Shown here: positions 25,661 to 35,427 of the stretch, piece after piece
Layout: each line of letters opens with the position of its first letter
How positions within the stretch are numbered: the stretch's first letter is position 1
NCBI RefSeq assembly: GCF_000956405.1
Contig: NZ_JYIV01000027.1
Coordinates: forward strand, 310,001 to 374,000
DNA length: 64,000 nt
Direction of reading: 5' to 3'
Source of the DNA: Microbacterium oxydans
GTDB taxonomy: Bacteria; Actinomycetota; Actinomycetes; Actinomycetales; Microbacteriaceae
Position numbers and translations under genes: made by a program
The notes under the pieces: model-generated
Database searches by the model: none
What the model saw: the letters and a program-made list of their open reading frames with translations, nothing else
What the model was told of the DNA's origin: nothing

Positions 25661-27727
25661 TCAGCGCTGCTTCTTCTTGAGCGCCTTCTCCTGGATGGGG
25701 GCCTGGCCGCTCGCCTCGAGGTCGGCGTAGTACGCGCGGGCCTCGTCCTGCCGCTGCTTCTCCAGACCGCTCGCGATGGGAGCGCGCACGTGCTCCGGCT
25801 CGTAGCCGAACGCGTTGACGAGGTCGAGGGAGTACGGGCGCAGGCGAGCGCACAGCCGGTCGATGTAGCTCGACACCGCCGCGCCGCGCTGCATCGACAG
25901 ACGTCCGTGGATCAGGTGCCAGGCGAGGTGCTTCTCGATGAGCTGCAGGCCGAACAGGTCGCGCAACCACGTGAGCACCTTCTTGGTGTCCTCGTCGTCG
26001 ATCTGGTGCACGGCGTCGGTGAACGCCTCCCACTGCAGCAGCTCTCCGTGCGCACGGGCGGCCTCGATGAGCTCGGCCTGGTTCTCGTTGAACAGGCGGG
26101 CGCCGAGGGCCTTGTCCTTCGCTCCGGGGCGGAGGCGCGAGGCGATGTCGGCCACCATCTGCTGCACGCGCCCGGCGAGCAGATCGTGCTGCTGCTCCTC
26201 GCGCAGACCGCGCTCGACCGAGCGGCTCACCTGCCCGAAGTCGGAGACCGCCTGACCGAGCTGACGCAGGCCCGCACCGTGGAACAGCTTGCCCGCGGTC
26301 ATGCCGACGGCGAACTTGGCGAGGGCCGCCGCATCCTTGCCCTGGAACTGCTTCGCGTAGTCGGTCAGCAGACGCTTGCCGACGAGCTGCAGCAGCACGT
26401 TGTTGTCGCCCTCGAAGGTGACGTAGATGTCGAGGTCGGCACGGAGCCCGACCAGACGGTTCTCGAACATGAAGCCCGCACCGCCGGTGGCCTCACGGGC
26501 CTCCTGCAGGGTGTCGAGCGCATGCCACGTCGACAGCGGCTTGAGGGCGGCCGCCAGGGTCTCCAGGTCTTCCCGGTCCGCCGGGGTGTCGGTCCGGCCG
26601 GAGAAGACGCCGTCGAACTTCTGCAGGAACTCGTCGTGCGCGAAGATCTGCGCGTAGGTGGTGGCCAGGCGCGGCAGCAGACGGCGCTGGTGCTTGCCGT
26701 AGTCCATGAGCACCACCTCCTGCCCGTCAGCCCCGTCGAACTGGCGGCGCTGGGTGGCGTAGGTGATCGCGATGTGCAGACCGAGGGCAGAGGCCCAGGA
26801 TGCCGCGCCGTCGAGCGACACACGTCCCTGCACGAGAGTGCCGAGCATCGTGAAGAAGCGGCGGCCAGGGCTGTCGATCGCGCTGGAGTAGGTGCCGTCG
26901 GCCGCGACGTCGCCGTAACGGTTGAGCAGGTTGGTCCGCGGGATGCGCACGCGGTCGAAGGAGAGGCGTCCGTTGTCGATGCCGTTGAGTCCGCCCTTGA
27001 GACCGTCGTCCTCGCGGCCGATGCCGGGGAGATCCATCCCGTCCTCACCGCGCAGCGGCACATAGAAGCAGTGCACGCCGTGGTTCACGCCGTTCGTGAT
27101 CAGCTGCGCGAAGACGGTCGCCGCGACGCCGTGCAGTGCGGCGTTTCCGAGGTACTCCTTCGTCGCCCCGCGGAACGGGGTGTTGATGACGAACTCCTCC
27201 GTCTCCGGGTCGTACGTGGCCGTGGTGCCGACCGCAGCGACGTCGGAGCCGTGGCCGATCTCGGTCATCGCGAACGCGCCGGGAATCGAGAGGTCCATCA
27301 CGCCGGGGAGCCACTTCGCGTGGTGCTCCTCCGTGCCCAGCTGCAGGATCGCCGATCCGAAGAGACCCCACTGCACGCCCGACTTGATCTGCAGGCTGGG
27401 GTCTGCCACCACGAGCTCCTCGAAGCCCGCGATGTTCGCGCCGTTGTTCTCCTCGCCGCCGAGCGACTTCGGGAACGCGCGGTGCACGGCCTTGTTCTCC
27501 ACCAGCAGGTGCAGCTGGCTGAGCACGCGCTCACGGTGCTCGTCCTTGCCGAGCTCGTCCTTGCGCCAGAACGCCGAGTCCTTGATCATCTCGCGGGCCT
27601 GACGACGCACGTCACCCCACGTACCCATCAGGGCATCGTTGACGCGGGCGACATCGAGACGCGGGTTGGCGTCAGCGGAGTCGGGGGAGGTGCGAGTCGT
27701 CTTCGGACGGACGGCGGCGTCGACCAT
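25661..27727 (-). CDS. Acyl-CoA oxidase/dehydrogenase-like flavoprotein
   Basis: 688 residues from ATG 27727, behind GAGAGG, close to acyl-CoA oxidase length and much longer than a plain dehydrogenase. The middle shows the flavin-binding beta domain ([19 protein letters not shown]) and conserved helices ([54 protein letters not shown]). The C-terminal extension of about 200 residues is typical of ACOX-type proteins. It presumably oxidises acyl-CoA to trans-2-enoyl-CoA; whether O2 or another acceptor is used cannot be read from sequence. Last residues: KALKKKQR. It stands alone with no beta-oxidation partners beside it. Confidence 0.88.
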   Translation of the reverse strand: MVDAAVRPKTTRTSPDSADANPRLDVARVNDALMGTWGDVRRQAREMIKDSAFWRKDELGKDEHRERVLSQLHLLVENKAVHRAFPKSLGGEENNGANIAGFEELVVADPSLQIKSGVQWGLFGSAILQLGTEEHHAKWLPGVMDLSIPGAFAMTEIGHGSDVAAVGTTATYDPETEEFVINTPFRGATKEYLGNAALHGVAATVFAQLITNGVNHGVHCFYVPLRGEDGMDLPGIGREDDGLKGGLNGIDNGRLSFDRVRIPRTNLLNRYGDVAADGTYSSAIDSPGRRFFTMLGTLVQGRVSLDGAASWASALGLHIAITYATQRRQFDGADGQEVVLMDYGKHQRRLLPRLATTYAQIFAHDEFLQKFDGVFSGRTDTPADREDLETLAAALKPLSTWHALDTLQEAREATGGAGFMFENRLVGLRADLDIYVTFEGDNNVLLQLVGKRLLTDYAKQFQGKDAAALAKFAVGMTAGKLFHGAGLRQLGQAVSDFGQVSRSVERGLREEQQHDLLAGRVQQMVADIASRLRPGAKDKALGARLFNENQAELIEAARAHGELLQWEAFTDAVHQIDDEDTKKVLTWLRDLFGLQLIEKHLAWHLIHGRLSMQRGAAVSSYIDRLCARLRPYSLDLVNAFGYEPEHVRAPIASGLEKQRQDEARAYYADLEASGQAPIQEKALKKKQR

Positions 27728-27847
27728 GAGCGTTCCTCTCAGAGGGAAGTGGGAATACTGCCATGGTAGGTCTGCCACAACGGGAGTCCTACTGCCCTGT
27801 CTACTTCCTCCAATGCCCGGCGGGGACATCTCCCGGTCGCGTTGTCG

Positions 27848-29077
27848 TCAGACCACAGTCCGGGCCGGCAGCGCGTCTCCCGGCGGGGTGGGTGGTGGTG
27901 CTCCCGCCTCCCGCCACCGCCGCTTCGTCCCCGCGCTCAACCGCGCCCACGTGCGGTCGCGGATGAAGATCGCATCGATCGCGATCATCGTGAGCGAGAA
28001 CCACGGCAGGCCCATGAGCACGGCGATGCCGATGTGGAAGGAGAGGATGCCCAGCAGTCCGATCAACCGCGTGGGACGGGTGAGCAGCATGAGCGGGAAC
28101 GCCACCTGCAGGATGATGGAACCCCAGCTGGCGACGGTGACCATCGGACCCCACGTGGTGACGAGGTCGCTCAGCACCGGCCAGGTGCCGAACCGGGCGG
28201 TCTGCAGCGGGTTGTAGACCGCGTACCCCTCTTCCCACGGCGCGCCGCCTGCCTTGTACAGAGCGCCGGAGGCGTAGACGAAGCAGACCTGCGCCGTGAG
28301 AGCCACGAGTGCCAGGTTGTGGAACATGGTTCCCAGCAGCGCCGGCTGGCTGTTCGGGGCGAACCACTCCCCCGACTTCGCCCGACGCCGGGCATCCAGC
28401 GACCAGCGTGCCGCGGGGTCGGCGAAGAACAGCAGCAGCAGCGCGATGCGGAACATGTTGTCGCCCTGGTCGCCGACCATGTCGTTGGCCTCGATGAACC
28501 CCACCCAGAGGCAGAAGAAGATGGGCAGCACGATCCGGAAGCGCCATCCGAGCACGAACAGCACGGCGAGCACTCCGAGCAGAAGGTAGAGCGCCGTGTA
28601 GAGCGCATCGTTCCCCATCGCGGCGTGGAACGCGCTGAAGACCCAGATCCTGGGGAACTCGCTCACCGGCTCTGCGAGCTCGCCGTTCCAGGCCGACCCC
28701 GATCCGAACGTGTAGAGCCGGGTGCTGAAGTTCGAGATCAGCAGTCCGATCGCGGTGAGTCCGAAGAGGATGCGCGTGACCGCGAGTCCGTAGAGCGCCT
28801 TCTTCCCGTGGAAGAGCCAGTCGCCGACGAACGCCGAGATGCGGTCGATGGCCGACAGCACCATCGACCAGAGACCGCCGATCATCGACGACACGAAGGT
28901 CAGCAGCCGCGTGACGAACGACCGTGGCGGCACGGTGCTCGCCGGGGCGGGGGCCGGCTCACGCGGCGGTGTGGGCGGCGCCGACACGGGGGCCGGCGCG
29001 GTGATGGTGCTCCGCGGCGCGGAGTCCTTCTTCTTAGCGTCCTTCCGGCGGTCCGCGGTCTTGACGGGCGCGCTCAC
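27848..29077 (-). CDS. HTTM domain membrane protein (SdpB-like)
   Basis: 409 residues from GTG 29077, which overlaps the upstream stop as GTGA. A basic, Pro/Ala-rich cytosolic N terminus is followed by an HTTM-type domain (horizontally transferred transmembrane, related to the membrane part of vitamin K gamma-carboxylase) with many helices. Conserved-looking parts are YGLAVTRILFGLTAIGLL, FCLWVGFIEANDMVGDQGDN, ARWSLDARRR and SGALYKAGGAPWEEGYAVYN. SdpB of the Bacillus sporulation-delaying-protein system is an HTTM protein. Its partner here is a DUF5819 protein, as is common in actinobacteria. The true reaction is unknown. Confidence 0.85.
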   Translation of the reverse strand: MSAPVKTADRRKDAKKKDSAPRSTITAPAPVSAPPTPPREPAPAPASTVPPRSFVTRLLTFVSSMIGGLWSMVLSAIDRISAFVGDWLFHGKKALYGLAVTRILFGLTAIGLLISNFSTRLYTFGSGSAWNGELAEPVSEFPRIWVFSAFHAAMGNDALYTALYLLLGVLAVLFVLGWRFRIVLPIFFCLWVGFIEANDMVGDQGDNMFRIALLLLFFADPAARWSLDARRRAKSGEWFAPNSQPALLGTMFHNLALVALTAQVCFVYASGALYKAGGAPWEEGYAVYNPLQTARFGTWPVLSDLVTTWGPMVTVASWGSIILQVAFPLMLLTRPTRLIGLLGILSFHIGIAVLMGLPWFSLTMIAIDAIFIRDRTWARLSAGTKRRWREAGAPPPTPPGDALPARTVV

Positions 29078-29895
29078 GGCTGGATCCTCTCGAACTGGCC
29101 GCGGAAGGTGTTCGCGAAGTTCTCGCGACTCTGCCCTTCCTCTTCTATGGGAAGACGCCATCCGGTCGTCGAGAACGTCGGGTCCGGGCGCTGCGCGCCG
29201 GGGTCGTTGCGGTCCTTGTACGGGACGACGTTCTGGCGGCTCACGCGGTACTGCACCGCGACGACCGCATCCGCTCCCCAGATCGCGTAGGCCACCTGGG
29301 TCGCGTACGCGGTCGAGAGGTGCTCCTCCGCCATGTAGGCCTCCGTCGACGGCTTGTCATCGCCCTGCAGCTCGTCGAAGGAGCGCACCATCCATTCCTC
29401 CCAGTCGTCCTTCATGAAGTCGAGGCCGATGACGGCCTGCTGCTCGGCGTTCAGCTTGTTGTAGGCGTTCATCTGTCCGCTGGCCACCTCGCTCGACTGG
29501 ATGCCGGCCCGCGGCGGGAACAGGTTGTACCGGATCATCGAGAGCTCCACGTCGGTGGCGCTCACCCACCCAGTCTCCACCTGCTCGCCGTCCTTCTCGA
29601 TGAGTGCGCGGACGTTGAAGTGGTAGTCGCCGTTGATGGGCTCCGGTGCGAACACGCTCCAGGACTGACCGAACATCGGCAGCATGTACCCGGCGAGGAC
29701 CTGCTGCGTGGGGATCTCCCGCAACGCCGAGTAGGGCGCTATCCACAGGAACGACGCGCCGATGTGCCACAGCGTCAGGAGGCAGGCCGCGAAGGCGATG
29801 AGCTTCACCCACCACGTCGGACGTGGACGCACGGCGGCTGACGGATCCGACACCGCCGCATCGGATACCGGTTCGGACTCGAGTGTGGTGCTCAT
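29074..29895 (-). CDS. DUF5819 family membrane-anchored protein
   Basis: 273 residues from ATG 29895, behind an excellent AAGGAGGG. One transmembrane helix at about 29-52 is followed by an extracytoplasmic domain with FGQSWSVFAPEPINGDYHF, typical of DUF5819 and reminiscent of SdpA proteins. Other conserved-looking blocks are SMIRYNLFPPRAG and VQYRVSRQNVVPY. Its stop overlaps the HTTM gene start, so the two proteins are likely made together and form a complex. It follows the giant anchored surface protein, separated by 79 bp with a hairpin. Confidence 0.85.
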   Translation of the reverse strand: MSTTLESEPVSDAAVSDPSAAVRPRPTWWVKLIAFAACLLTLWHIGASFLWIAPYSALREIPTQQVLAGYMLPMFGQSWSVFAPEPINGDYHFNVRALIEKDGEQVETGWVSATDVELSMIRYNLFPPRAGIQSSEVASGQMNAYNKLNAEQQAVIGLDFMKDDWEEWMVRSFDELQGDDKPSTEAYMAEEHLSTAYATQVAYAIWGADAVVAVQYRVSRQNVVPYKDRNDPGAQRPDPTFSTTGWRLPIEEEGQSRENFANTFRGQFERIQP

Positions 29896-29919
29896 TCACT
29901 TCCCTCCTTACCGCCGAGG

Positions 29920-29952
29920 GGTCGGGACCGCCGTGGGGAAACGGTCCCGACC
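29920..29952 (-). terminator. Hairpin between surface-protein gene and DUF5819 gene
   Basis: A perfect 11-bp stem (GGTCGGGACCG / CGGTCCCGACC) with an 11-base loop. It begins 22 bases past the surface-protein stop and ends 24 bases before the DUF5819 start. There is no T-run after it, as is common in actinobacteria. It may terminate most transcripts and let only part of them reach the DUF5819/HTTM pair. Confidence 0.6.
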
Positions 29953-29974
29953 ACTCAGCGTTCCTGCATCGCGA

Positions 29975-32900
29975 TCACTCCGTCTGGATCAGTCGCCGTC
30001 GGGATGTCGCGAGCCTCATCGTGCCCAGGCCGAGCATGAGGAGCAGTGCGGCCAGAGCGATCCATCCGCCCTGCACCTGTCCACCGGTCGTGGCCAGACC
30101 CGAGGCCACCACCTGGAACGAAGCCGATACGCTGCCCGAGGTCGCCCCGGTCAACGTCACGGTGTGCGATCCCAGGTCGGTCGCGGTGGGGATGGTCCAC
30201 GTGAAGGTGACCGTCCCCTGCGCGTTCGCGACCTGGCTGCCCAGCGCGAGAGGGTCGGAGGACATTACACCGGTGACCCTCTCTCCGGGCTTGAATCCCG
30301 TTCCGACGGCGGTCTGCTGCTGTCCGCGTGCCAGGACCGGAGACTTGAGCGCGATCGCGATGTTCCCCGTCGGGTCGGCTGCCGCGTCCGCCGAAGCACT
30401 CGCGGTGGCGGATGCGGATGCGGCAGCGGTGGCTTCGGCTGAGGCGTCGGCCGCAGCCGATGCCGATGCCGTCGCCGACGACGACGCGTTGGCCGCTGCA
30501 GCAGCAGAGGCGTTCGGATCCGCATCGGCCGCAGCCGAGGCGTTCGCCGCGCTCGTCGAGGTCGCATCGTTCTGCGCCGCCGCCTGAGCCGCCGCCGCTG
30601 CGGAGGCGTTCGCCGCCGTGGTGGCCGTGGTCGAGGCATCCGTGGAGGCATCGGTGGTCGCCGCCGCCTGGGCTGCGGCATTGGCCGACACGTCGGCCGC
30701 AGCGGATGCCTGACTGGTGGCGTTCGCGAGTGCCGCGGCCACTGCCGCCGCCTCAGCCGAGGCGTTGCTGTCGTCGTCGGCCTGCGCGGAGGCCGCCGCC
30801 GACGCCGAGGCGTTGGTGTTGATCTCCGCCGAGGCATCGGCCGAGGCGACCGCGTCCGAGGAGGCGTCGGTCGAGGCGTTCGCGATCGCCGCCGCGCTCG
30901 CGTTCGCCGCCGCGCTCGTGCTGGCATCCGACGTCGCGGTGGCCGCAGCCGCCGTGTTCGTCGTGGCGTCGGCCAGGGCTGCGGCCTGGGCCGCGATTGC
31001 CGCACCGGCGTTCGCTGCCGAGGTGGCATCGGCCGTCGCCGCCGTGGACGAGGTCGCCGTGGCCGCCGACTGCGATGCGGCGTCCGCTGCCGGGTCGGCC
31101 GCCGCCGATCCCTCCGCCGTCGCGTCCGCGAACGCTGCCGCCTGCGCGGACGCTTCGGCGACGGCCGCGGTGGTGGCATCGGCGTTCGCGGAAGCGGATG
31201 CCGAGGCAGCCGCGTTGGCGTTGGTCGAGGCCTGCGCGGACGCGTTGGCGGACGAGTTGGACGTCGCTGCCGATTCCGAGGACGCCGCCGAGTTCGCCTG
31301 CGCTGCCGTCGAGGCGGCGGCGTTCGCGTTGGTCGAGGCATCAGCCAGCGCTGCGGCCTGGGCTGCGACGGCCGCGGAGGCGTTGGCCGTCGACGTCGCG
31401 TCGGTCGACGCTGTCGTCGACGCCGTGGTCGTCGCCGCCGCCTGGGCGGCCGCGGTCGCGTCAGCGGTCGCAGCTGCCGACGCCGACGAGGTCGCGTCGG
31501 CCAGCGCAGCAGCCTGCGCGGCGGCCTGGGCCGACGGGTCGCCGTCCGCGGTCGCATCCGCCGAGGCCGACGCCGACGCGGCGGCGTTGGTGTTCACATC
31601 GGAGGGGCCGCCGGGAGCCGTCACCTCGGTGGTGTCCGTCGCGGTGACGGCACCCGAGGTGGCAGTCAGCGTGTATCCGGTTCCGGGGCTTGTGCCGACT
31701 GGTACGGGATAGTTCGCCGTGAAGGCTCCCGACGCATCGGTCGTCGCCGTCACCGGACCGCCGACGTTCGCGCCTCCGCCCGGGGCGGTCAACTGCAGCG
31801 AGACCGAGGAGCTCACGGGCCAGCCGGAGCCGGTCACCGCGAGGTTGCTGCCCGCCGGAACCTGGGCTGCGGCATCGAGCACGACGGGAGCCGCGGTGAC
31901 CTCCGTGGCGTCCGTCGCTGTCTGCGCACCGGCTGAGGCGGTGACCGTGTAGCCGGTGCCCGCCGGAGTACCGGCCGGAACCGGGTAGTCGAGCGCGAAG
32001 CCACCGAGCGCACCGGTCGTGGCCGTGCGCGGAGTACCGACGGCCGCGCCGCCGGGTGCGGTCAGCTGCACCGAGACCTGCGTGTTCGCCGGCCAGTTCG
32101 TGCCGGTGACGGGCAGATCATCGCCCGCCTGCACCGTCGCCGCCGCGTCCACCGTGGCCGCAGCCGTCACGGTGGTCGTGTCGGTCGCGGTCTGGGTGCC
32201 GACGGTCGCCGTCACCGTGTAGCCCGCACCGGGCGTCGCCGAAACCGGCACCGGGTAGTCGAGCGTGAAACCGCCCGAGGCGTCGGTCGTCGCCGTCACG
32301 GGACCGCCGACATTCCCGCCACCGGGAGCGGTCAGCTGCACCGAGACCTGGGTGGTCGCCGGCCAGTTCGTACCGGTCACTGGAAGGCTCGTGCCCGCCT
32401 GCACCGTCGCCGCCGCGTCGACCGCCGCGGCCGCCGTGACCTCTGTGGTGTCGGTCGCGGTCTGAGCGCCGACGGTCGCCGTCACCGTGTAGCCCGCACC
32501 GGGCGTCGCCGAGGCAGGCACCGGGTAGTCGAGCGTGAAACCGCCCGAGGCGTCCGTCGTCGCCGTCACGGGACCGCCGACACTCCCGCCACCGGGAGCG
32601 GTCAGCTGCACCGACACCTGGGTGGTCGCCGGCCAGTTCGTCCCGGTCACCGGAAGACTCGTGCCCGCCTGCACCGTCGCCGCCGCGTCGACCGCCGCTG
32701 CGGCCGTCACCTCGGTCGTGTCGATCGCCGTGATGGCCCCTGCGGTCGCGGTGACGGTGTACGCCGCGCCCGGAGCCGCAGAAGCGGGAACCGGGTAGTC
32801 GAGCGTGAAACCACCCGAGGCATTCGTGGTCGCCGTGACCGGGCCGCCGACGTTCGGGCCGCCGCCCGGAGCCGTCAGCTGCACGGACACCTGGGTGCTC

Positions 32901-35167
32901 GCCGGCCAGTTCGAGCCGGTCACCGGGAGGCTCGTGCCCGCCTGCACCGTGGGCGCGGCGTCGACCGCGGCCACGGGGGCGGCCGTCACCTCGGTGGTGT
33001 CGGTCGCCGTCTGCGTGCCCACCGACGCCGTCACGGTGTAACCGGTGGCTGCGGGAATGCCGGCCGGAACCGGGTACGCGAGTGTGAAGGTCCCGGAGCC
33101 GTCGGTGGTCGCGACGCCAGGGCCACCGACGTTTCCGCCGCCCGGTGCGGTCAGCTGCACCGAGACCTGTGTGTTCGCAGGCCAGTTGGTTCCGGATACG
33201 GCGAGATCGGTACCCGCTTGCACGGCGGGGGCCGCATCCACGGTCGCCGCTGCCGTGACCTCCGTCGTGTCGGTCGCCGTCACCGCTCCGGCCGTGGCCG
33301 TGACGGTGTATCCCGTCCCGGGGGTCGCCGAGGCGGGTACCGGGTAGGAGAGTGTGAATCCACCGGACGCATCCGTCGTCACCGGCTCGGGGCCGCCGAC
33401 GTTCGCTCCACCCGGCGCAGTGACCTGCACGGACACCTGGGTGTTCGCGGGCCAGCCGGAGCCGGTGACGGGCAGGTTCGTGCCTGCCTGGACCGTCGCG
33501 GCCGCGTCGATGGCGGCGACGGCTGCCGCGGCGGCCTTGACCGTCGAGGAACCGAGGTCGAGAGAGACCCCGCCGCCGACGGCCGGGAGCAGGTTCACTC
33601 CAAGCGCGCGCACCGTGAAGCTGCCGCCCGGGATGTCTCCCGTCGCCGGCTGCTCGTTGATGGTGATGGTCGCGATGTTCGAGAGCACACCCTGGAGCAC
33701 GGGGTCGAGCGTGCTGAGCACGGGACCCGTGAGGGCGGCGAGTGCCGGCTGCACGAGCGGGATCACGCTGTTCAACGCGGTGTTCACGAGCGGACCCGTG
33801 GTCGTGGCCACCGCGTTCGTCACCGTCGCGATCACCGGGTTCAGGAGCACGCCGATGTTGAGGCCGGCGAGGGTGATGTCGGTCGTGACAGCGGGGAGCG
33901 GAGTGGCGGTGCCGGCGAACTGCGCCAGCGAACCCTTGACCAAGACATCGCCGGACACGAGCGGCGTTCCGGTGAGCGGCACAGTGAGGGCGACGCCCAC
34001 CGTGATCGTCACCTGGAGGGCGTCGAGCGTCGACTTCAGGATCGTGGAGACCTTGCCGTTGAGGCTGTTCGGATGGGTGCCGGTGAGCGCGGAGGTGATC
34101 CCCTGCTGGATGGCGGAGATCGTGGTGGCCGAGAGCACGGGGGTGTTCGCCGGCAGGGTGTTGAGGTTCGCGCCCGCGCCCGTCTCGACCAGGATCTTGG
34201 CGAGATCGACCGAGACCGTGCCGGTCCTCAGGTCGACGAGCACCGAGCCGGTCGTGTTCTCGACGGGGGTCTGCAGCACCTGGGTCGCCACGGTCTGGCC
34301 GACCGTGTCCAGCCCCGCGATCGCGACGGTTCCGCCGGTCGCGGTGAAGGCCGCGACGAGTGGCACATCCGGGATCGCGTTGATCGTGTTCACGATCGTG
34401 GTGGTGAGCGCGGTCAGCGCCCCACCGGGCCCGGTGAGATTGCTCACAGGGGTGACCGTGCCCTGGATCGCGGAGGCGAGAGTGCCGGAGAGTCCGGCGA
34501 CCAGGCTGCTGTGCAGATCGAGGTTCAGGTCGGCGATGCGGTACTGGGACGTGACCGTTCCGGCGTTCGACTCGGCGCGCGACGCGAGCGCGCCGATGCC
34601 GACCGAAGCCTGGTCGAGGACCGCATCGGTCAGGCCGGCCACGGCGAGCTGGTCGAAGAGGTCGGTGAGTTCGAGGGTGCCGGGGTTCGAGCTGCCGTCG
34701 ATGGCGCCGGTGTCGATCGCCCCACCCGAGGTGATCGTGCCCGACGAGGCGATCGACTGGGTCTGGGTCGGCGAGGAGCTGAAGCTCTGCGCGGCGCCCA
34801 GGTCACCGAGCCGCAGCAGACCCGGCGTGGTGCCGTCGGTCAGCAGCGGCACGTTCAGGGTGCCGACGTCGATGTTGAGCGCTTCGAGCAGTCCGACGTT
34901 CAGGCCGCCGAGCTCCGCCCCGGGGGCAGCCGGGTTGCTCGTCAGCGTGTGACCGAGCGCGGCGATGTCGAGTCCGCCGAGCAGCGCGGCCGGCAGCTGG
35001 ATGATCTGCCCCTGCGCGACCGACGGATCGTTCGGATTCGCCGCGTCCAGTGCATTCGCCGCTGTCGGCGCCAGTGCACTCGCGAGGATCACCGCACCGA
35101 CGGTGACGCCGGCGATGCCCCCTCCTGCTGCCCTGCGTCGCCGCAGAGTCCTCTCCTGCAATTCCAT
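29975..35167 (-). CDS. Giant choice-of-anchor G-like surface protein with repeats and LATTG anchor
   Basis: 1730 residues from ATG 35167, behind GGGAG. A basic N terminus and hydrophobic signal peptide (about 1-39) are followed by a unique domain to about 557 that resembles choice-of-anchor G family proteins (IIQLPAALLGGLDIAALG, LNIDVGTLNVPLL). Residues 558-1186 are seven Ig-like repeats of about 90 residues with the core WPANTQVSVQLTAPGG and FTLDYPVPA. Residues about 1191-1597 are almost only Ala, Ser, Asn, Asp and Thr, a probable stalk. One more Ig-like domain comes before LATTG (1691-1695), a hydrophobic helix and a basic tail. LAxTG is the class E sortase type signal, so it is probably cell-wall linked. 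The sortase itself is not in this window. Confidence 0.88.
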   Translation of the reverse strand: MELQERTLRRRRAAGGGIAGVTVGAVILASALAPTAANALDAANPNDPSVAQGQIIQLPAALLGGLDIAALGHTLTSNPAAPGAELGGLNVGLLEALNIDVGTLNVPLLTDGTTPGLLRLGDLGAAQSFSSSPTQTQSIASSGTITSGGAIDTGAIDGSSNPGTLELTDLFDQLAVAGLTDAVLDQASVGIGALASRAESNAGTVTSQYRIADLNLDLHSSLVAGLSGTLASAIQGTVTPVSNLTGPGGALTALTTTIVNTINAIPDVPLVAAFTATGGTVAIAGLDTVGQTVATQVLQTPVENTTGSVLVDLRTGTVSVDLAKILVETGAGANLNTLPANTPVLSATTISAIQQGITSALTGTHPNSLNGKVSTILKSTLDALQVTITVGVALTVPLTGTPLVSGDVLVKGSLAQFAGTATPLPAVTTDITLAGLNIGVLLNPVIATVTNAVATTTGPLVNTALNSVIPLVQPALAALTGPVLSTLDPVLQGVLSNIATITINEQPATGDIPGGSFTVRALGVNLLPAVGGGVSLDLGSSTVKAAAAAVAAIDAAATVQAGTNLPVTGSGWPANTQVSVQVTAPGGANVGGPEPVTTDASGGFTLSYPVPASATPGTGYTVTATAGAVTATDTTEVTAAATVDAAPAVQAGTDLAVSGTNWPANTQVSVQLTAPGGGNVGGPGVATTDGSGTFTLAYPVPAGIPAATGYTVTASVGTQTATDTTEVTAAPVAAVDAAPTVQAGTSLPVTGSNWPASTQVSVQLTAPGGGPNVGGPVTATTNASGGFTLDYPVPASAAPGAAYTVTATAGAITAIDTTEVTAAAAVDAAATVQAGTSLPVTGTNWPATTQVSVQLTAPGGGSVGGPVTATTDASGGFTLDYPVPASATPGAGYTVTATVGAQTATDTTEVTAAAAVDAAATVQAGTSLPVTGTNWPATTQVSVQLTAPGGGNVGGPVTATTDASGGFTLDYPVPVSATPGAGYTVTATVGTQTATDTTTVTAAATVDAAATVQAGDDLPVTGTNWPANTQVSVQLTAPGGAAVGTPRTATTGALGGFALDYPVPAGTPAGTGYTVTASAGAQTATDATEVTAAPVVLDAAAQVPAGSNLAVTGSGWPVSSSVSLQLTAPGGGANVGGPVTATTDASGAFTANYPVPVGTSPGTGYTLTATSGAVTATDTTEVTAPGGPSDVNTNAAASASASADATADGDPSAQAAAQAAALADATSSASAAATADATAAAQAAATTTASTTASTDATSTANASAAVAAQAAALADASTNANAAASTAAQANSAASSESAATSNSSANASAQASTNANAAASASASANADATTAAVAEASAQAAAFADATAEGSAAADPAADAASQSAATATSSTAATADATSAANAGAAIAAQAAALADATTNTAAAATATSDASTSAAANASAAAIANASTDASSDAVASADASAEINTNASASAAASAQADDDSNASAEAAAVAAALANATSQASAAADVSANAAAQAAATTDASTDASTTATTAANASAAAAAQAAAQNDATSTSAANASAAADADPNASAAAAANASSSATASASAAADASAEATAAASASATASASADAAADPTGNIAIALKSPVLARGQQQTAVGTGFKPGERVTGVMSSDPLALGSQVANAQGTVTFTWTIPTATDLGSHTVTLTGATSGSVSASFQVVASGLATTGGQVQGGWIALAALLLMLGLGTMRLATSRRRLIQTE
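30376..31597 (-). repeat. Ala/Ser/Asn/Asp low-complexity coding region
   Basis: About 1.2 kb of degenerate short repeats built from GCC, GCG, TCG, GAC and AAC codons, coding a stalk of about 407 residues (typical pieces: AQAAALADAT, NASAAA). Long open frames on the opposite strand here are by-products of this composition. The region is prone to slippage and to length difference between strains. Confidence 0.85.
31610..33496 (-). repeat. Seven tandem repeats of about 270 bp coding Ig-like domains
   Basis: Seven in-frame units of about 90 residues, each starting near VQAGTSLPVTG and ending near ATDTTEVTAA. The fourth and fifth units are nearly identical, which suggests recent duplication or homogenisation by recombination. 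The outer units (first and seventh) have drifted more. Confidence 0.9.
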
Positions 35168-35251
35168 TCGCTACTCCCGTGTGATGCGATCTTCCGCGTC
35201 ACATGGCCCCCCCACGGGTCGACGTCAGTCGGCCGAGCGATGTTGAGGACA

Positions 35252-35280
35252 GTATTACGGGATACCGGACGCGATGTCCA
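35252..35280 (-). promoter_or_regulatory. Possible promoter of the giant surface protein
   Basis: On the minus strand TGGACA (35275-35280) lies 17 bases before TAATAC (35252-35257). The -35 match is good and the -10 match only fair. It would give a leader of about 80 bases. The stretch 35168-35427 holds this element and the GH3 terminator and nothing else recognisable. Confidence 0.35.
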
Positions 35281-35375
35281 GCATTCGTCCAGAGAACTTT
35301 TCCGCCACCGTCATCGGCCGAGACACTTCGCCATCTCCCGACATCGACTCCGCGATCGGGGGCTCGATGGCACGA

Positions 35376-35412
35376 CGAAACGCCCCGCGGCCGGAGGCTG
35401 CGAGGCGTTTCG
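35376..35412 (-). terminator. Terminator after GH3 gene
   Basis: Stem CGAAACGCC / GGCGTTTCG, nine perfect pairs, with a 19-base inner region that can pair further (CGC/GCG). It starts 15 bases past the GH3 stop codon on the minus strand. Confidence 0.7.
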
Positions 35413-35427
35413 CGAGTGCCCTCGGTA

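Noticed and set aside
30265..31712. Long open frames on both strands in the Ala/Ser-rich region
   Set aside because: The low-complexity coding sequence keeps all frames open. Only the minus-strand frame joins a signal peptide, repeats and the LATTG anchor.
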